64,000 nt of DNA from contig CAOKFZ010000005.1 of NCBI GenBank assembly GCA_948467875.1, positions 1-64,000 on the forward strand, in the 5' to 3' direction. The notes beneath the pieces were generated by a model. The model searched no databases and was not told the origin of the DNA. It was given only the letters and a program-made list of their open reading frames with translations. A program made the position numbers and the translations under genes. Shown here in pieces: positions 1 through 9,352 of the stretch (positions within the stretch are counted from its first letter, which is position 1; each line of letters begins with the position of its first letter). The DNA comes from an uncultured Clostridium sp. Lineage in GTDB: Bacteria; Bacillota; Clostridia; TANB77; CAG-508.

Positions 1-730
1 AATATTCAAAATATTTTTTGCTAAAAAAGGAAATGAGGAATTTCTGATTGATTTTTTAGAGGCCCTATTAAAAGTGAAAATAAAAACAATCAAAATTGAG
101 CAAGAAGTAGATTTAGGAAGTGGCATGACAGAAGAAGGCACTGATTATGGAAACATCAAAAAAGTAATTTTGATTAATATATTAGATTATGAATTTTTGC
201 CATTTGAGGAATATGTGTCAAATACAGTAATGGTGCTAGATAAACATAGAGAGTACGAAATGACAGATAAGATAAAATTTTATTAAATAGAGTTGTCGAA
301 ATTCCGAAAAAAGTGTCCAGATATGGGAGAAAAAATCAATCAATGGTTAGCGTTTATCGATGATAAAGATAGGGGGAGAATAGAGATGGCGGAGGCAAGA
401 AATAAAGTTTTGAGAAAAGCAAGACAGGAAATGGAATATTTAACAGGTGACGAGGAGACAAAAAGATTAGAATATTTAAAAGAAAAATGGGAAATGGATT
501 ACAATAGTGACATCAACTGGGCAAGGAAAGAGGGCATGGCAGAAGGCGAAGAAAAAGGCGAAAAACGCGGTAAGAAAGCAGGAATTAAAGAAGGAGTGCA
601 GAAAGGCATAAAGCAGACTCAGATTGAAATTGCGAAAAAAATGTTAGCTAAAAATAAAGAAATTTCAGAGATTATAGAAATGACGGAATTAACTAAACAA
701 GAAATCGAAAATTTGCAAAAAGAAATATAA
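1..730 (+). pseudogene. Rpn family PD-(D/E)XK nuclease/transposase-like gene, broken and cut by the window start
   Basis: The reading frame is open from the first bases (IFKIFFAKKGNEEFLIDFLE), runs to a TAA at 284-286, and then continues in the same frame (IELSKFRKK) to the stop at 730. One nonsense codon therefore divides an otherwise continuous protein. The order matches the Rpn/PDDEXK_2 family: FLIDFLEALL near the nuclease N-terminus, the LINILDYEFLPF core, KFRKKCPDMGEKINQWL, and a C-terminal EKGEKRGKKAGIKEG linker with a helical tail. Members of this family promote RecA-independent recombination or resemble transposases. The 5' end lies outside the window. A TTG at 293 could restart translation, but the result would lack the nuclease core. 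The 3' end and its downstream flank recur near 21.8 kb. Confidence 0.85.
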
Positions 731-868
731 TTTGTGTACACAACATGGTGTCGTTTGTGTGATAGAATTGTGAAAATTGTGTGAATTTTTGTCGCATTAC
801 AAAAAAATTCAGTAGAGCTAATAAGGTTAGAGTTTTGGCTAGGAAAATAGAGTAATAATCAGGAATGC

Positions 869-897
869 TTGACATTTTATGTAAATTGTGCTATAAT
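869..897 (+). promoter_or_regulatory. Consensus sigma-A promoter
   Basis: TTGACA (869-874), a 17-base spacer and TATAAT (892-897) stand about 70 bases before the gene at 964. The whole 29-base block is almost identical to the minus-strand promoter at 47355-47383. Confidence 0.85.
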
Positions 898-963
898 GAT
901 GATAAGAAGATGGCTATAATGTCTTAATGAAAAGTTTTGCATGCAGTGGCAGAGGAGGTTAAC

Positions 964-1428
964 ATGATACAAGAATTAACAAAACGGTTTTATAGGAGGA
1001 ATCCAAGCTTAGCTTCAGACATGATTGGCTGGGGTGTCTTAGAATATGCTAGGATGCTTATAATCGCACTTATTTTAGTTACATTAGTAAGTGAAGCACC
1101 ATTTTATGCAGGGCTTGTTGAATGGTGTATTTTACTTTTCTTGTTTGATTTTGAGAAAAATTTGAAGCAATTAGTGGTTGTTTCTTTAGAACCACAAAAC
1201 TTGCGGATGGTTATTCGGAAAGAATTCAAGAAGAAAGAACAATGGGAATTAGAATTTGCGCAGAAAAAAGTTCCTATTTGTAGAAATATTATGAAAGTTA
1301 GCTATTGGTTTTACATTTTTAGGAGTACCAGTCTTGAGGGAACGGTAACTTTGACAATATTGTGTATGATTTTTTTTGAATATTTTTTTCTGATAAGCAC
1401 AGAAGCAGACAAACTATTGAAAAAATAA
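964..1428 (+). CDS. Small predicted membrane protein
   Basis: The protein has 154 residues when started at the ATG at 964 (MIQELTKRFY), which follows AGGAGG at a good distance; an upstream start at 937 has no such site. Three hydrophobic stretches are visible (IIALILVTLV, WCILLFLFDF and TILCMIFFEYFFL), so it is probably an inner-membrane protein with a charged central loop (KEFKKKEQWELEFAQKK). I do not recognise a family. It is unusual here in using CGG as an in-frame arginine codon three times (LTKRFY, NLRMV, VIRKE), a codon that native neighbours avoid. Its promoter nearly duplicates that of the 47314 gene, which also uses CGG. Confidence 0.7.
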   Translation: MIQELTKRFYRRNPSLASDMIGWGVLEYARMLIIALILVTLVSEAPFYAGLVEWCILLFLFDFEKNLKQLVVVSLEPQNLRMVIRKEFKKKEQWELEFAQKKVPICRNIMKVSYWFYIFRSTSLEGTVTLTILCMIFFEYFFLISTEADKLLKK

Positions 1429-1448
1429 TTTTTAGCCGCGCATGCAAA

Positions 1449-1478
1449 ACACCCCAGAGGATTTCTGGGGGCTTTTCA
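1449..1478 (+). terminator. Rho-independent terminator
   Basis: CCCCAGA and TCTGGGG form a seven-pair stem with a short loop, followed by GCTTTTC. It closes the 964 gene. Confidence 0.65.
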
Positions 1479-1554
1479 TGTTTGGCGAAAAATTGACAAA
1501 ATAGCCAAAACATACTATAATAAATGAAAATTAGAAAAAAGGACGGTTTTATTT

Positions 1555-3054
1555 ATGAAAATGGCAATCAAAAGAGGAATTTTTGTGGCTTTGGGGCTAA
1601 TTTTGCAAATTCTGCTAAGCCTGTTTGTCTATTTATTTTTAGCAGAGCACATTGCCGTAGTCAATCTATTTTATGGTACATTAGGAATTTTACTGGTACT
1701 AGGCTTGATTAGAAATAGCAAAAATTATTCCTATACTTTGCCTTGGATTATTATATTATTGTATTTTCCTTTGATTGGAACTTTGATGTATTTGATTATT
1801 GGGGATAACAAAAAGAACAGCAAAGTGCTAAAAAATATTGTGCAAAGTGAAAAAGAGGCAAAAAAATATCTGGTACAAGACTCTGAAATTAGAAAAGAAC
1901 TTGAAAATAATAGTAAAATTCGATATTTAAGCGATTTTTCAGGATATCCCATTACCAAAAACAATCATGTTTCATATTATCCCTTAGGAGAGCAGGCTTT
2001 TGAAGCAATGTTGGAGGAATTAAAAAAAGCAGAAAAATTTATCTTTTTTGAATATTTTATTGTAAATCATGGAACTATGTGGTATTCGATATTGGAAATT
2101 TTGGAAGAAAAAGCAAAACAGGGTGTTGATGTGCGTGTGATGTATGACGATTTAGGTTGCCTTCCGACGTTGAAAAAATCCTACCCAGAAGAGCTGGAGA
2201 AAAAAGGCATCAAATGTGTGGTATTCAACAAATTGCATCCGATTTCTGGGGTTATTATGAATAATCGTGACCACAGAAAAATATTAGTTATTGATGGAAA
2301 AGTTGCTTTTTCTGGTGGAATCAATATTGCAGATGAATACATTAATAGGAACAGTCCTTATGGACACTGGAAAGATAATGGAATCAAAGTGGCAGGCGAT
2401 GCGGTTTGGAGTTATACCGTTCTGTTTTTAAGTTTGTGGAATGCTTTCAAGCAAGAAGACGATGATTTTACGAAATTCAAAAATGATTTCAAGATAAAGA
2501 ATTTTGAAAACGGTTATGTTGCCCCTTATGGAGAAAGTCCGCTAGATACAGAAATTACAGGCGAAGACATTTATTTGAATATCATTAATCAAGCTAACCA
2601 TTATGTCTATATTTTTACACCCTATTTAATCATTGACACAGATATGATTAATGCGTTGAATTTAGCGGCGAAGCGAGGCGTCGATGTGCGAATTGTGATT
2701 CCAGGAATTCCAGATAAAAAGCTAGTGTATTTATTGTCAGAATCTTATGTGGAAACACTTGTGCAATCAGGTGTTAAAGTTTACCGTTATACACCGGGAT
2801 TTATTCATGCGAAGGTATTTGTTTCTGATGACCATATTGCAACCGTTGGGACGATTAATTTAGATTATCGAAGTTTGTATTTGCATTTTGAATGTGGAAC
2901 TTATTTGGAAGATGTGGATTGCATCGAAGATATCAAAAAAGATTGTCTGGATACCATTGAAAAAAGTCATGAAATTACGAAAGAGGAAGCTATGCCAAAT
3001 TTATTAAAAGCAGTTTGGCAAGCAATTTTGAGATTGGTAGCACCGCTGATGTAG
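1555..3054 (+). CDS. cls: Cardiolipin synthase (phospholipase D family)
   Basis: This 499-residue protein has the length and plan of a bacterial cardiolipin synthase, which joins two phosphatidylglycerols into cardiolipin at the membrane. Two N-terminal membrane helices (about residues 5-60) are followed by two PLD catalytic motifs of the HxKx4D type: HRKILVID near residue 239, then the FSGGINIADEY signature, and HAKVFVSD near residue 418, then GTINLDYRS. A second ATG two codons downstream (MAIKRG) is an equally good start; AAAGGA precedes both. It appears monocistronic, with a palindromic terminator after the stop. Confidence 0.95.
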   Translation: MKMAIKRGIFVALGLILQILLSLFVYLFLAEHIAVVNLFYGTLGILLVLGLIRNSKNYSYTLPWIIILLYFPLIGTLMYLIIGDNKKNSKVLKNIVQSEKEAKKYLVQDSEIRKELENNSKIRYLSDFSGYPITKNNHVSYYPLGEQAFEAMLEELKKAEKFIFFEYFIVNHGTMWYSILEILEEKAKQGVDVRVMYDDLGCLPTLKKSYPEELEKKGIKCVVFNKLHPISGVIMNNRDHRKILVIDGKVAFSGGINIADEYINRNSPYGHWKDNGIKVAGDAVWSYTVLFLSLWNAFKQEDDDFTKFKNDFKIKNFENGYVAPYGESPLDTEITGEDIYLNIINQANHYVYIFTPYLIIDTDMINALNLAAKRGVDVRIVIPGIPDKKLVYLLSESYVETLVQSGVKVYRYTPGFIHAKVFVSDDHIATVGTINLDYRSLYLHFECGTYLEDVDCIEDIKKDCLDTIEKSHEITKEEAMPNLLKAVWQAILRLVAPLM

Positions 3055-3068
3055 TAATACTGGGCAAA

Positions 3069-3106
3069 AATAAAATATGACATTTTTATGTCATATTTTA
3101 TTTTTT
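3069..3106. terminator. Palindromic bidirectional terminator, repeat family member
   Basis: TAAAATATGACAT and its complement ATGTCATATTTTA flank a four- to five-base loop, with T-runs on both strands. It lies between the convergent cls and DapB-like genes. The core ATATGACAT/ATGTCATAT recurs at 42419, 51616 and 51690. Confidence 0.8.
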
Positions 3107-3115
3107 GGTATGATT

Positions 3116-4192
3116 TTATTTTACATATTCATTTAAAGGGTTAAGTCTTGCTTGTAAGTCACCCATTCGGTCAGTTGGCACATAACCAGCTTCACTATTG
3201 ATGACATCAGGCAAACGGTTCACAATGGTTGCACAAGTAAGTTCTACTGTTGCTGGCTTTTCCACAACAATTGTAGTTGTTGGTTCGCCTTCCACAGTCC
3301 AAATATTTTTGTCAAACTCGTTAGGAGCGTACACTTTTCCAATACATTCTGACTCAATAGTAATTCCTTCCTGTGTTTGACTTGTTACAACTGCGCTCAT
3401 ACCAGTGGCATCGCCAGCTTTGACGGTCATGTCTAGGGTACTAGAAAAAATGTCTTCCGAATGTGTTTGGGGCACACATTTTTGAGTTTGAGAAGTAATC
3501 GTCAATCCCAGTTTTTCAGCTAGCCAGCCATTGACATTCCACATATAAGAAGGCAAATATTCGCCTGACTCAATTACTTTTTGCCTTTCTTCATTGCTGA
3601 TTTTGTCAGCGGAGGCAATTTGTTTGTCAAAATCCGCCATGTTCAAACCGGCGCCGTGTGCTTTTGCCAGAGCGATGCCGTAATCTTCTACGTTATAACT
3701 AGAACTTCCTTTAATTTTCGTTATTTTTTGCGTGGAACCTGTAATCGAAGTAATGAGCTGCCCCCAATAAATGTCTTGGTAGCCGCTTCCAGTAATGGTG
3801 CAGCCGTTTTTCTTAGCCAATTCATCCAACTTTTTCGTTAAATTCGGATTGGAATTCATTGGGAAAAACGCTTCTTCGCAAGTTGTAATAGCGTTAATGC
3901 CAAGTTCTGCACATAACATAAGTGGTTCTTCGACATCATTTAGTAAACTCATGGTTGTCACAATAGCAATGTCTGGTTTCGATTCTTGTAAAATAGTTTT
4001 TGCGTTTTTGGCATCGCTTACAATAATGCCTTTTTTTTCGGTGCCCATGATTTCTCCAATATCTTTGCCGATTACAGCAGGATTTACATCAACAGCCCCA
4101 ACGATTTCAGCGCCTTTTTCATAAACATAACGCATGGTATATACTGACATTTTTCCAGTTCCATATTGAAATACTTTCAATTTTCTCTCCAT
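3116..4192 (-). CDS. DapB-like / 2,4-diaminopentanoate dehydrogenase-like NAD(P) oxidoreductase
   Basis: The protein has 358 residues from the ATG at 4192 (MERKLKV), which sits behind a GGAGG; a TTG five codons upstream overlaps that site and is unlikely. The N-terminus is a Rossmann fold (KVFQYGTGKMS, GAVDVNPAVIGKDIGEI, PDIAIVTTMS) as in dihydrodipicolinate reductase. The remainder (ITGSGYQDIYWG, KGSSSYNVEDYGIALAKAHG) resembles the family that includes 2,4-diaminopentanoate dehydrogenase from ornithine fermentation. No ornithine-pathway genes lie alongside, so the substrate is uncertain. It looks monocistronic. The dehydrogenase fold is secure, the substrate is not. Confidence 0.8.
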   Translation of the reverse strand: MERKLKVFQYGTGKMSVYTMRYVYEKGAEIVGAVDVNPAVIGKDIGEIMGTEKKGIIVSDAKNAKTILQESKPDIAIVTTMSLLNDVEEPLMLCAELGINAITTCEEAFFPMNSNPNLTKKLDELAKKNGCTITGSGYQDIYWGQLITSITGSTQKITKIKGSSSYNVEDYGIALAKAHGAGLNMADFDKQIASADKISNEERQKVIESGEYLPSYMWNVNGWLAEKLGLTITSQTQKCVPQTHSEDIFSSTLDMTVKAGDATGMSAVVTSQTQEGITIESECIGKVYAPNEFDKNIWTVEGEPTTTIVVEKPATVELTCATIVNRLPDVINSEAGYVPTDRMGDLQARLNPLNEYVK

Positions 4193-4286
4193 AAAAACCT
4201 CCTTCAATATAATAAATAATAGTCTCTACAAAAATTTCAAAATTATGTTGGAAAATGTGCTAGCAATAATGAATATTTTAAAAGTA

Positions 4287-4391
4287 TTGACAAACAATAA
4301 AAAATATAGTATACTATAACTATAAAATAAGTATGTAGCTAGTCATACAATGTCGAATATGTGTAATAGCAGACACATATTCTTTTTTTTA
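4287..4391 (+). ncRNA. Candidate short RNA with its own promoter and terminator
   Basis: TTGACA (4287), a 17-base spacer and TATACT (4310) are followed within about 40 bases by a perfect ten-pair hairpin, GAATATGTGT/ACACATATTC (4355-4382), and eight T. The predicted transcript is about 70 nt and holds no plausible gene. It points toward the 3' end of the tiny minus-strand gene at 4436-4531. Confidence 0.55.
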
Positions 4392-4435
4392 TAAAAAACA
4401 AGGGGCTTAAATAGCAGTCACCCCCTGAAACTGAA

Positions 4436-4531
4436 TCAATCAGTTTTTTCTTTGTTTTTGTATTCTTGCAATTCTGCTTTCAATTTTTCAATCTCTTGCA
4501 GAAGCAAAAACACTAAGTTGTAGCCTGTCAT
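4436..4531 (-). CDS. 31-residue coiled-coil micropeptide
   Basis: ATG at 4531 follows AGGAGGG at good spacing. It encodes a hydrophobic N-terminus (MTGYNLVFLLL) and a charged helix (QEIEKLKAELQEYKNK), ending with TGA at 4436. The MT-x-Y plus hydrophobic opening recalls small type I toxin or holin-like peptides, but the charged second half is atypical. The strong ribosome site is the main support. I know of no family for it. Confidence 0.5.
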   Translation of the reverse strand: MTGYNLVFLLLQEIEKLKAELQEYKNKEKTD

Positions 4532-4752
4532 AAAATGCCCTCCTTTCCTTCTAAGGATAGGGTAACCCTTGCGAGCTGGCATTATTCTATCACAGATGGG
4601 CTTGCATAGCAAGAAAAAAAGCAGAAATAAAGGAATTTATGTGAGAATTTATCGAAAAAATGTAAAATATTTACATAAAGTATTGATTTTTGTTTTTTTA
4701 TGTGGTATAATATAATAAAATGGTGTAAAGTATGAATAGGAGGAAAACTTTT

Positions 4753-4914
4753 ATGGATAAAATAGAAATTGAGAAATACAAAAGACAATTAGTTGAAATT
4801 GAGAGCCAATTAACAGACGAGGACGTGAAGCAAATGTCAAAAGAAGAAGTAAAAGAATATGCTGTTTTGGTTGCGAAAATAAAAGCTAGGTTAGATATTT
4901 TAGAAAGTTTATAA
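4753..4914 (+). CDS. Small helical protein, 53 residues
   Basis: The start chosen is ATG 4753 (MDKIEIEKYK), eight bases after AGGAGG, rather than 4732, which overlaps that site. A TATAAT-type -10 lies about 45 bases upstream. The product is soluble, highly charged and all-helical (QLVEIESQLTDEDVKQ, EEVKEYAVLVAKIKARLDIL). No family is recognised. It may share a transcript with the large coiled-coil gene that starts 75 bases downstream. Confidence 0.6.
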   Translation: MDKIEIEKYKRQLVEIESQLTDEDVKQMSKEEVKEYAVLVAKIKARLDILESL

Positions 4915-4989
4915 AAATTTAAAAAACCAATGAAAGTATTGGTTGCTTAGGATGTAAAAATGTCTTGAGTGAATTGAAAGGAGAAAAAT

Positions 4990-7317
4990 ATGGCAAATTT
5001 AGGTGCAAGTAAAAAACTTTTAAAAATGCTTATTAATCAGTTAGAAAACGAGATTTCAAATCAATGTATTGCAAAGAAGGCAGACAAAATTGCAATTGAG
5101 AAAATTTTAGAAGACATTGATAAAGAAATCATGTTTGAAATTGGTAACATGGTAAATGCTACTGAACAAGCAGATAAGAATAAAATTCAGGCATGGATTG
5201 AAAAGACAAATAAAAAAACTAAGAGAATGTTAAACAAATATAAAGGAAGAAATTCTGATGTTGATGAAGTTTTGAAAAGTTCTGAGGATAGTTTTGATAA
5301 AAATGACACTAATACTGTATTAGGTGAAATGAAAGAAGCAGCAAAAAAAGATGGTAAGTATAAAAGAGAAGATTTTGCGACAAGATATCAAAAAAATGAA
5401 GATGTAATCAAAAAATCCGCAAAAATGATGGTAAAAACAAAAAAATTAGAAGAAATAAGAGGAAAGGATAGCAAAAAGGAAATTAGAAATAAATTTGCAA
5501 AAGTTATTGGAGAGTATGCTGAGGCAAATGAACTGTATGGTAGATGGCAAAAAGATATAAATAGTATCGATGAAATAAAAGATTATGACTTTAGTGAAAA
5601 AACAAGTAATTTGTTAAGAAGAATTTCAGCAATTAAAAGCAGTGATCCAATTCCAGAAAGACTAAAAAAAGATTTTAATGAATTGAAACTTAACTTAGGA
5701 AAAATTAATTTTGATCTTTCTTATAATAAGGGCGTTATAGATGTGACAAAACAAGCTATTAAAGATATTTTAGCAGTTGACTTAGATGACAAAACAAAAA
5801 CTATAACATCAGATGATATAAAAGCAAAAATTCAGGGATTAGAAACTAATATGCTTAATTTAAAAACCAATGCATTAGAAATTGCAAATCCAAAAGAAGC
5901 AAAAAATAGTGTTAATCAGGAATTTTTTAAACACATGGAACAATGTAGATATTTTGAAATATTTCCAGATGAGACTAAAGAAATTAAAGATATGATAAAC
6001 AGCGATAAAAGTATGAGTGAGAAAACTACATACTTAAGCAAGATGTTTAAACAACTAGAAAAAGAACTTAACGAGGTTTTGGAAACATCTTATGTGAATG
6101 AAAGTGAAAAAAATAGTAATGCAAGAGTTAAAAGAGCGGAAGTGTTAAAGCCAGAGAAAGTTCAAGTAGAAGGTTATGAAACTGCTAAAGAAGAAGTGGA
6201 ACGTTATTTTGAAGGGTATGGAGACAATAAAGATAAAACTATGGTTGATGTGGCTAAGGAAAAATTAGATGAGTTGTCTGACGAAGTAACTGATTTAGAG
6301 ACAGAAGTTAATGACTTAGAAGTAGATAAAAATAATTTAGAAGCAGAAGGAAATCGATTAGAAGCAGAAGTAAATACTTTAGAGAGTGAGAAAAACACAT
6401 TAAAAAATCGAATGGTTGATTTAGCAATGGAATTGGCTGAAGATGATGAGAAACAAAGACAAGCAGCTCAAGCAGGACCAACTGTTGATCCAACTAAATT
6501 GAATTTAGGAGATTTAGGTTTTTCAAGCGAATTTCAGCTACAGGAAGGAGGATTTATTGGAGGTACTCCAACTTATTGTAATTTCGTAACAGCAGGTGTT
6601 ACAACAAGAACACCGGGAGCAAGACAAGATAGCGATAGTCTAGTTGATGAAATATACAATCAATTGAAAAAAGAAAGTGGTTTTGCAAATGTAGCAGAAA
6701 AATTACGAATAGATTTTGGTCATAATGAGATTACAGAAGTAAAACATCCTAGACTTTCTAAACTTTGGGCAAAAATACGTAGTAAAATTCCTAAGTTAAA
6801 CAGTACAGATAGTAAGAGAGATAAGACTATTAAGAAGGCTTTGACAGATGAAATCAAAAAGAGAATTGGAGATCTTAGAGATCTTCATGAAGCTGCTCAA
6901 AGTGCACCAGTTGCAGGGGCATTGTCTGATGAAGACCGTTTTGCAAAAGAAAAAGCATATGAAGTAGCTGCAACAGAATATGAAAGTAAACAAGCAGAAT
7001 ATGAAGCAAAACAGGAAGAACGTAGCAATAAGGTAAGTGAATATGAAACTAAAAATGATGCATTTATTGATAAATTAAATGAATATGAGGCAAAAAGAAG
7101 TGAAAAAGCAGCGCAAGAAGATATATACCAAGATATTAATGATAAGTATACTGCTAGAAAAAAAGCATTTGAAGACAGTTTGAAAGTGAAAGAGGCAAGT
7201 GACAATAAATATCAAGCAAATGTTAATAAGGCAATTTATGAAACTGTAAAAAAAGGCGAAAAAGTAGATGCAGAAAGCATTAAAGAAGAGGCAGAAAAAG
7301 CAGAAGAAAGAGATTAA
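4990..7317 (+). CDS. Large cytoplasmic coiled-coil protein of unknown function
   Basis: The 775 residues are rich in Lys, Glu and Asn, with no signal peptide and no membrane segment. A heptad-like run at about 420-490 repeats the pattern xLExEVNxLExEKNxL (DLETEVNDLEVDKNNLEAE). A second repeat-rich helical region at about 640-740 carries Tyr-Glu-x-Lys units (EYESKQAEYEAKQ, EYETKND, EYEAKRS). Between them is a glycine-containing insert (FQLQEGGFIGGTPTYCNF). It starts after AAAGGAG. I recognise no family; a scaffold or cytoskeleton-like role is only a guess from the coiled coils. A bidirectional terminator closes the unit. Confidence 0.8.
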   Translation: MANLGASKKLLKMLINQLENEISNQCIAKKADKIAIEKILEDIDKEIMFEIGNMVNATEQADKNKIQAWIEKTNKKTKRMLNKYKGRNSDVDEVLKSSEDSFDKNDTNTVLGEMKEAAKKDGKYKREDFATRYQKNEDVIKKSAKMMVKTKKLEEIRGKDSKKEIRNKFAKVIGEYAEANELYGRWQKDINSIDEIKDYDFSEKTSNLLRRISAIKSSDPIPERLKKDFNELKLNLGKINFDLSYNKGVIDVTKQAIKDILAVDLDDKTKTITSDDIKAKIQGLETNMLNLKTNALEIANPKEAKNSVNQEFFKHMEQCRYFEIFPDETKEIKDMINSDKSMSEKTTYLSKMFKQLEKELNEVLETSYVNESEKNSNARVKRAEVLKPEKVQVEGYETAKEEVERYFEGYGDNKDKTMVDVAKEKLDELSDEVTDLETEVNDLEVDKNNLEAEGNRLEAEVNTLESEKNTLKNRMVDLAMELAEDDEKQRQAAQAGPTVDPTKLNLGDLGFSSEFQLQEGGFIGGTPTYCNFVTAGVTTRTPGARQDSDSLVDEIYNQLKKESGFANVAEKLRIDFGHNEITEVKHPRLSKLWAKIRSKIPKLNSTDSKRDKTIKKALTDEIKKRIGDLRDLHEAAQSAPVAGALSDEDRFAKEKAYEVAATEYESKQAEYEAKQEERSNKVSEYETKNDAFIDKLNEYEAKRSEKAAQEDIYQDINDKYTARKKAFEDSLKVKEASDNKYQANVNKAIYETVKKGEKVDAESIKEEAEKAEERD

Positions 7318-7336
7318 TCAAAAATTACATAAAAAT

Positions 7337-7364
7337 AGGAGCAAATTAATTTGCTCCTGTTTTC
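7337..7364. terminator. Bidirectional terminator
   Basis: AGGAGCAAATT/AATTTGCTCCT is a perfect palindrome followed by TGTTTT, lying between the convergent 4990 and dnaI genes. Confidence 0.8.
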
Positions 7365-7368
7365 ATAT

Positions 7369-8383
7369 TTACGCTTTTTTACGAAACCTCAAATCATCTC
7401 CAAAAAATCGCAAAATTCGGTAATGCCCAGCAATGCGAGAGGCGATGCGGGAAGTGTAAATTTTTTCGATTTCGTCTGGTCGCAAATTGGTTGAAATAAT
7501 GGTTTTTGTGATTTTGTTGTTTTGGTTCAGTAGGCGGGTGTTGATAATGGTAAAAAGCTCGGTCAAATATAAATCATTGGCGCGTTCGGTTCCGAGGTCG
7601 TCAATAATCAGTAAATCGGCGGTTAAAATATTGGTCGGCAAATCGAAATTTGAATTTTCCTTGTGGAATTTGGCATCAATTAATTCATCAAACATCACAG
7701 GCGCAGTTTGGTACAAAACGGTTTTGCCTTGCAGCAAAAATTCATTGGCAATGCAGTTACTCAAAAACGTTTTGCCGAGTCCAGTGTTTCCAGTAAATAG
7801 AAGATTTTTTTCTTCTGGCACATCAAAATTTTTGATAAAATTTTCGCACTTTTCTTTGATGGTTTCCATGTTTTCTTTTGGCGAAAGTTTAGATTTGTAG
7901 GCTTCCACATTTTTTTCATTGGAAAAAAGATTGGAATTAAATTTTGAAAAATTCTCTTTTTTCAAGTTTCCGAACATTGGATTTGTTGTAATAGGCATCA
8001 AAAATTTTCTGTTTTAAACAAGAACAAATTTCGAGGTTTCCGTCTTTTTGTGCGTAGCCAGTGTCTTTGCAGGTTTTGCATTCAAATTTTGGTTTCAAGT
8101 ATTGGCTATCTTTGACCAATTCTTTGATAAATTTATTTTTTTCTTTGAGCAAAGCATTGGATTTTTTTTTCAAATCTTCAAGCAATTTTTTGTGTTCTGC
8201 GGTGTCCTTAGAATGCAAAACTGCTTGTGTGGTTTCAATGGAAAGTTTGGCAATTTCGCTGTCAATTTCGGATAATTTGGGATTAACGGAAAATAAATCG
8301 CGTTTTCTGGTTTCTGCGTCCAAAATCGCCTGATTTCTCTTGATTTCATAATCTTTTAAAAGTTGCTTCATTAAATAATCCAT
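7369..8383 (-). CDS. dnaI: DnaI/DnaC-type helicase loader, read with a +1 shift at CGG
   Basis: This AAA+ protein loads the replicative helicase. Two frames overlap. The upstream frame (8383 to 7937) carries the N-terminal helical domain and a zinc-binding CKTCKDTGY...CSC motif. The downstream frame (to 7369) carries Walker A GNTGLGKT, the ADLLIIDDLGTE Walker B and a sensor region (TIISTNLRPDEI). Family alignment needs SNVGNLKKENF at the join: codon 138 is CGG (7972-7970), and dropping its C gives GGA (Gly) and restores the frame. The joined length is 337 residues, normal for clostridial DnaI. The downstream frame alone has no proper start. It is adjacent to dnaD, which starts the operon. Confidence 0.9.
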
Positions 8384-8398
8384 AATTTGTCCTTTCCA

Positions 8399-9352
8399 TT
8401 AGTTATCATACAAAGCCTCCCAGTTGTCAAAAGTGCTTTGCGTGTATTCCAATTCCAATTTTTTCACTTGTTTTACTTTTTTCTCTTTTGTTTTGGTTGC
8501 TGTTAGATATTGGTTGACGTCCTCGACAGTGTTAAGCTCCTTTTCGTGCCAATCCGACAGAAGCGTGTCAATATATTTAAAATTGATATTGCTTTTATTG
8601 GATGCTTTTTTGAGCGCAATTTCAATAATTTTCATGTCATATTTATAATTTTCGTACCATTTTTGGACGTATTCTTCATCATATTGTGTAAGATTTCGCG
8701 ATAAATTTAACTTTTGGGCAATTTCTTTGTTTAAATTTTTGATTTTTTCTCTGCGATTAAAGTGGGCTTCTAAATCTGAGAAAGTTTTGATGTTTTCCTT
8801 GCCCCAACCGTCTGCGACAGATCTTACATAAGGGTGCGTGAGCGCTTTTTTATCAAAAGCATAATGAAACAAGCCCAGCATGACTTGATCATCAAAACCA
8901 TATTTTTGAAACCACAAATCAATGTCTGCATACCAACTTGGCGACATGGTTCCAGAAAAAAATTGCGCATTGATGATATCAATGACTTTGGCGCGATGTT
9001 TACTTTCGGCATTTTTTTCAATGGTTTCAGGCGAAAGGCTGACTTTGGGACTGTACAATTTATTGAGTTCGATTTCTTGCAGATTTGCCAAAGAATAACC
9101 ATTTGGATTTTTGACCAAAACCCCTTGATTTTCCCAATACTTAATGGCCTCTTGGACAGTTGGAAAATCTAAATCAAGCGTTTTTGATAAATCATTAATT
9201 TTGATTTCACTATTGTGATTTGCCAAAAAAAGGACATAAAAATAAACCTTAACAAATTCACTTTTTGCCATCGGTAAATAATCTGTAAAAAAGATATCTG
9301 GAATTTCTGTACTCGAAAATAAAAATGATTTACTACTTGAATTTAGTTTCAT
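8399..9352 (-). CDS. dnaD: DnaD-like replication initiation protein
   Basis: The 317-residue protein starts at ATG 9352 (MKLNSSSKSFL) behind GGGGGC; the 65-codon open extension upstream is low-complexity hydrophobic sequence and unlikely to be translated. The N-terminal part looks like a winged helix (SEFVKVYFYVLFLANHN, INDLSKTLDLDFPTVQEAI.YWENQGVL). Two DnaD C-terminal repeats follow, with WF.KYGFDDQVMLGLFHYAFDKK and YVRSVADGW in the first and NFKYIDTLLSDWHEKEL.TVED in the second. DnaD acts in primosome assembly with DnaI, whose gene follows directly. The gene pair is typical of Firmicutes. Confidence 0.92.
   Translation of the reverse strand: MKLNSSSKSFLFSSTEIPDIFFTDYLPMAKSEFVKVYFYVLFLANHNSEIKINDLSKTLDLDFPTVQEAIKYWENQGVLVKNPNGYSLANLQEIELNKLYSPKVSLSPETIEKNAESKHRAKVIDIINAQFFSGTMSPSWYADIDLWFQKYGFDDQVMLGLFHYAFDKKALTHPYVRSVADGWGKENIKTFSDLEAHFNRREKIKNLNKEIAQKLNLSRNLTQYDEEYVQKWYENYKYDMKIIEIALKKASNKSNINFKYIDTLLSDWHEKELNTVEDVNQYLTATKTKEKKVKQVKKLELEYTQSTFDNWEALYDN

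Noticed and set aside
284-286. TAA in the Rpn gene as a recoding site
   Set aside because: There is no CGG or other shift context; a plain nonsense mutation in a decaying mobile gene explains it.
7937-8001. Sequencing or assembly errors as the cause of the split genes
   Set aside because: Ten breaks fall in one codon phase, all at CGG, on both strands, and three in one gene close exactly. Errors would not show such phase. Raw reads are still needed for proof.
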